Position numbers and translations under genes: made by a program. The notes below the pieces were generated by a model. That model ran no database searches. It was not told where the DNA came from and was given only the letters and a program-made list of their open reading frames with translations. Below are positions 4,769 through 6,964 of a stretch of 6,964 nucleotides of DNA, piece after piece (the stretch's first letter is position 1; each line of letters starts with the position of its first letter). Source of the DNA: Candidatus Nealsoniibacteriota bacterium. Its GTDB lineage: Bacteria; Patescibacteriota; Minisyncoccia; Minisyncoccales; MHMH01. The stretch lies in the NCBI GenBank assembly GCA_016181985.1, contig JACOYG010000033.1:1-6964 (forward strand), written 5' to 3'.

Positions 4769-5451
4769 TAAACTTTCAAAAAGTTACTAAAATTTATCAG
4801 TCGGACGGCAGAGAAATCGCGGCCTTAAAAGACGTTTCTTTTGAAATTCAGCCAAAAGAATTTATTTCAATCGTCGGCCGGTCGGGAGCCGGCAAAACCA
4901 CGCTTTTTAAACTGCTGATGGCCGAAGAAAAACCGACGGAAGGTTCTATTGTTTTTGAGGGAGAGGACGTTCATCAAAATAGATCGCATCTTCCGCATAT
5001 CCGCAGAAAAATGGGAGCCATTTTCCAGGATTACAAACTTTTGCCTTCAAAAACCGCTTATGGCAATATTTCATATATCATGGAAGTGATGGGAGCTTCC
5101 GACGAAGAAATTGCCAATACCGTTCCGCAAGTTTTAGAATTAGTAGGGCTTAAGGAAAGAGCCAATAATTTTTCAGAAGAACTTTCCGGCGGTGAAAGAC
5201 AGAGGGTGGCTATCGCAAGAGCTTTGGTGCACCGTCCCGACGTTATTTTAGCCGATGAACCCACCGGAAACCTTGACCCGATTAATACTCAGGAGATAAT
5301 AAGATTGCTGGTTAAAATCAATGAAATGGGCACAACGGTTGTTTTAGCCACCCACAACAAAGAAATCGTCAATAATTTGGGCAAAAGAGTCATTACTCTT
5401 GAAAAAGGCCAAGTTATCAGAGATGAAGCCGAAGGCAAGTTTATTTTATAA
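4765..5451 (+). CDS. ftsE: Cell division ABC-type ATPase FtsE
   Basis: FtsE is the cytoplasmic ATPase of FtsEX, which works at the division site by driving conformational change in FtsX and so controlling peptidoglycan hydrolases. At 228 aa it has normal family length. All ATPase motifs are intact: Walker A GRSGAGKT (38-45), Q-loop Q88 (IFQDYKLLP), signature LSGGERQR (140-147), Walker B VILADE (160-165), D-loop GNLD (168-171) and H-loop H197. IFQDYKLLP and the lack of a substrate-binding partner fit FtsE rather than LolD-type exporters, and the ftsX neighbour settles it. The ATG overlaps the TGA of prfB (ATGA), so translation is likely coupled. Confidence 0.95.
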   Translation: MINFQKVTKIYQSDGREIAALKDVSFEIQPKEFISIVGRSGAGKTTLFKLLMAEEKPTEGSIVFEGEDVHQNRSHLPHIRRKMGAIFQDYKLLPSKTAYGNISYIMEVMGASDEEIANTVPQVLELVGLKERANNFSEELSGGERQRVAIARALVHRPDVILADEPTGNLDPINTQEIIRLLVKINEMGTTVVLATHNKEIVNNLGKRVITLEKGQVIRDEAEGKFIL

Positions 5452-5456
5452 AAAAT

Positions 5457-6365
5457 ATGTTTATTTTATTAAATAGAATTATAAAATCGGGCTGGGCCGG
5501 CTTCAGGCGCAACAGCGGACTTCCCCTTGCCGCAATTTTTATTATGGTTTTGGTTATTTCCATGGCTACGTCTCTTTTGCTTTTTCAAAAAACATCGCAA
5601 TTTCTTACTCAAACCATACAAGAAAAGCTGGACATGTACGTTTATTTTAACGATGAACTGTCTTCCGACGAGATCATGAATATTCAGAATGAACTTTCCA
5701 AAGTGTCGGGAATAAAAAACGTCGAGTATGTTTCAAAAAACGATGCTCTCGCGAGATTCATAGCTAAGCATAAAGATGACGCATCTCTCATGGAATCATT
5801 GCGCGAACTTGGCAAGAATCCTCTTTTGTCTTCCATGAATATTCGGGCATGGGAAGCGTCTCAGTACGCGGCGATTTCCAGTTTTTTAGCCAATTCCCAA
5901 TTCAGCAACCTTATTTCCAAGATAGATTATCAGCAAAAAAAGCCGGTAATCGAGCGGCTTTCTTCATTTTCTTTTGGTATCAATACTGCCGGCATCGCCG
6001 TAAATATTATCCTGGCTTTAGCGGCCGTTTTTGTGGCTTTCAATACCGTCAGGCTGGCGATTTATAACTCAAAGGAAGAAATAGAAACCATGAGATTGGT
6101 CGGCGCTTCCGACGGATTCATAATCGGGCCGTTTTTAATCCAGGGGGTTATTGTCGGGTTTGCGGCTTCATTGGCCACTCTTTTAGCTTTCGGAATAGGT
6201 CTTTTTTTCTTGTCTCCCGGCTTGAAGTTTTTACTCCCGGGATTCAATATTTTCAGTTATTTTATCGGCAATTTGCTGATTATTTTTGCAATTCAGCTTG
6301 CAGTCGGAGTGGGTTTGGGAGTAATATCCAGCTGGCTGGCAATAAGGAAGTACCTGAGAGCGTAA
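5457..6365 (+). CDS. ftsX: Cell division permease-like protein FtsX
   Basis: FtsX is the membrane half of FtsEX. The 302-aa protein has the family layout: cytoplasmic N-terminus, TM1 (~22-43), an extracellular domain (~44-172) that in other bacteria binds hydrolases or their activators, TM2 (~174-201), a cytoplasmic loop with the conserved YNSKEEIETMRLVGAS (203-218), and two further membrane segments (~220-252 and ~268-297) ending in LAIRKYLRA. The loop EEIETMRLVGA is the coupling segment that meets FtsE. It starts 5 nt after ftsE; no clear Shine-Dalgarno is seen close to the ATG (GAAGG lies about 20 nt upstream), so translation may rely on coupling. tRNA-Gln follows 6 nt after its stop. Confidence 0.94.
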   Translation: MFILLNRIIKSGWAGFRRNSGLPLAAIFIMVLVISMATSLLLFQKTSQFLTQTIQEKLDMYVYFNDELSSDEIMNIQNELSKVSGIKNVEYVSKNDALARFIAKHKDDASLMESLRELGKNPLLSSMNIRAWEASQYAAISSFLANSQFSNLISKIDYQQKKPVIERLSSFSFGINTAGIAVNIILALAAVFVAFNTVRLAIYNSKEEIETMRLVGASDGFIIGPFLIQGVIVGFAASLATLLAFGIGLFFLSPGLKFLLPGFNIFSYFIGNLLIIFAIQLAVGVGLGVISSWLAIRKYLRA

Positions 6366-6371
6366 ATACTT

Positions 6372-6442
6372 TGCGGGATCGTCTAATGGTAGGACATCGC
6401 CCTCTGGAGGCGAGTATCTTGGTTCGAATCCAGGTCCCGCAG
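6372..6442 (+). tRNA. tRNA-Gln (anticodon CUG)
   Basis: Acceptor TGCGGGA (6372-6378) pairs perfectly with TCCCGCA (6435-6441). D-stem is GTC/GAC. Anticodon stem TCGCC/GGCGA encloses CTCTGGA with anticodon CTG at 6404-6406. T-stem CTTGG/CCAGG encloses TTCGAAT. U1-A72 and G73 are glutamine identity features known from E. coli and are present here. CCA is not encoded (GCACTT follows). It would read CAG codons. Starting 6 nt after ftsX, it is probably on the same transcript, though a promoter inside ftsX cannot be excluded. Confidence 0.94.
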
Positions 6443-6480
6443 CACTTCTTCGCCTCCTTTTTTAGGAGGCTCATCAGTGC
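6442..6480 (+). terminator. Hairpin after tRNA-Gln, possible terminator or processing signal
   Basis: GCCTCCT (6452-6458) pairs with AGGAGGC (6464-6470) around a loop of five T. An outer GCACT/AGTGC pair (6442-6446 with 6476-6480) extends it across matching 5-nt internal loops. The outer stem starts at the tRNA discriminator base. No T-run follows, so it is not a classic terminator. It could fix the 3' end of the ftsX-tRNA transcript or guide tRNA 3' processing. Confidence 0.5.
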
Positions 6481-6594
6481 CTCCGGCTTATATATAAAAA
6501 AGAAGAAGTCCCCGAGGAATAAAATGACGAGGGGTACACTATTTCTCTCGTCGGCGGCATAAAGAAAAGACACTGAGGAGCTTTAGCGACGAAG
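6481..6594. other. Non-coding interval between tRNA-Gln and the GIY-YIG gene
   Basis: No convincing gene or RNA is seen here. CCCC (6510-6513) can pair with GGGG (6531-6534) across a 17-nt loop, and TCGTCG (about 6549-6554) is mirrored by CGACGA (about 6587-6592); both are weak. Open frames running across this interval from the tRNA on either strand are artefacts of the tRNA sequence. Confidence 0.5.
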
Positions 6595-6603
6595 TGATAT
6601 AAT
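6595..6603 (+). promoter_or_regulatory. Extended -10 promoter of the GIY-YIG gene, implying a leaderless mRNA
   Basis: TGATATAAT is an extended -10 (TG at 6595-6596, TATAAT at 6598-6603). No good -35 is found 17 nt upstream. The ATG at 6610 lies 6 nt after the box, so transcription would start at or next to the start codon. The spacing is the same as at the HNH gene. Confidence 0.7.
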
Positions 6604-6609
6604 CAAATT

Positions 6610-6864
6610 ATGTCATATGTAACTTATATCCTTCAATGCGCCGACGGTTCTTTATATGTCGGTTGCACGAATAATCTAGAAAAACGGATAAAACAGCATA
6701 ACGAATCAAAATGGGGGGCGCATTACACTAAGATTCGCAGACCAGTTGCATTGAAACATTCGAAAGAATTTAAAACATTAAAAGAGGCGCGCAGAAGAGA
6801 GGCAGAAATTAAAGGCTGGCGAAGAGAAAAGAAATTAAATCTCATTAATTTTGGAAAATCTTGA
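6610..6864 (+). CDS. GIY-YIG nuclease-domain protein, UPF0213/YhbQ-like
   Basis: This 84-aa protein is a single GIY-YIG domain. YVTYILQC with Y6 and LYVG with Y16 are the GIY and YIG strands. R26 in KRIKQHN is the conserved catalytic arginine, and REAEIKGW (63-70) carries the conserved glutamate on the C-terminal helix. Length and motif order fit the UPF0213 family, whose members are small stand-alone GIY-YIG proteins suspected of nucleic-acid cleavage or repair; the substrate is not known. The start is fixed by the extended -10 box 6 nt upstream; there is no Shine-Dalgarno. The basic C-terminal half would suit DNA or RNA binding. It ends in TGA. Confidence 0.9.
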   Translation: MSYVTYILQCADGSLYVGCTNNLEKRIKQHNESKWGAHYTKIRRPVALKHSKEFKTLKEARRREAEIKGWRREKKLNLINFGKS

Positions 6865-6938
6865 GCTAAGTATCGAGCGACCGAGGCGCGTCAGAAACTC
6901 TTATTGTCGGACGGTTTTTGTTTTCCACAAAAATGTCC

Positions 6939-6964
6939 TTGAAAAAAAAACAATAAAATTATAA
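6939..6964 (+). promoter_or_regulatory. Possible promoter cut by the window end
   Basis: TTGAAA (6939-6944) and an incomplete TATAA at 6960-6964 are 15 nt apart, shorter than ideal. They would drive a gene beyond the window. The stretch between the GIY-YIG stop and here (6865-6938) holds no gene that I can see. Confidence 0.25.

Noticed and set aside
6280..6573. Minus-strand 97-codon frame and plus-strand 63-codon frame (6371-6562) over tRNA-Gln
   Set aside because: Both run through the tRNA gene; antisense of tRNA commonly yields such spurious frames (GTWIRTKILASRGRCP-like), and the minus-strand frame also overlaps the end of ftsX.
6921..6929. TTTTCCACA as a DnaA box, tempting because of the DnaA-IV domain protein
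   Set aside because: It fits the loose consensus TTWTNCACA, but one such match in about 7 kb is roughly what chance gives, and there is no cluster or AT-rich unwinding region recognised.
1..6964. CRISPR array, transposase or reverse transcriptase in the window
   Set aside because: No spaced direct repeats and no such protein motifs were seen on either strand.

Overview
The window looks like chromosomal DNA from a Patescibacteria/CPR bacterium, most likely Parcubacteria-like. The basis is gene content and architecture: small genes, a tightly packed prfB-ftsE-ftsX operon, tRNA genes without encoded CCA, moderate-to-low GC, and several genes that appear to be transcribed without a 5' leader. 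The lineage call is inference, since no 16S or marker tree is available. UGA is a stop codon here: prfB carries the classic UGA frameshift autoregulation site and prfB itself ends in TGA. This argues against the UGA-to-glycine code of Gracilibacteria and Absconditabacteria.

Left part (1-2461). A 5'-truncated gene encodes the tail of a probable GHKL/HSP90-like ATPase. It carries two tandem beta-type repeats, a sigma-70 region-4-like helix-turn-helix and, at the very C-terminus, a clear DnaA domain IV (DnaA-box-binding domain). I do not know a described protein with this domain order. Its stop codon is followed by about 230 nt of GC-rich non-coding DNA full of inverted repeats, including a 123-nt nested hairpin. 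A terminator follows, then a promoter, a 68-residue two-helix membrane protein and another terminator.

Middle part (2462-3376). A fully consensus promoter (TTGACA, 17 nt, TATAAT, with an extended TG) drives about 220 nt that looks like a structured non-coding RNA: a 22-bp stem with G-U pairs, a smaller hairpin and a terminator. A small HNH nuclease gene follows, whose TATAAT lies 6 nt upstream of its likely ATG, implying a leaderless mRNA. Its stop codon lies inside a tRNA-Thr(CGU) gene. Ten nt after that tRNA sits an orphan 3' portion of a different tRNA (variable loop, T-arm, acceptor strand), which also supplies the Shine-Dalgarno sequence of the next gene.

Right part (3378-6964). An unrecognised 117-residue protein, peptide release factor 2 (with a programmed +1 frameshift), FtsE and FtsX form one compact operon (gaps of 1 nt, -4 nt and 5 nt). 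RF2 releases proteins at UGA/UAA. FtsEX is the ABC-type complex that couples cell division to peptidoglycan hydrolysis. A tRNA-Gln(CUG) gene follows ftsX by 6 nt, then about 170 nt of non-coding DNA with a hairpin, and a small GIY-YIG protein that again has an extended -10 box exactly 6 nt before its ATG. The last 100 nt are non-coding and end in a possible promoter cut by the window edge.
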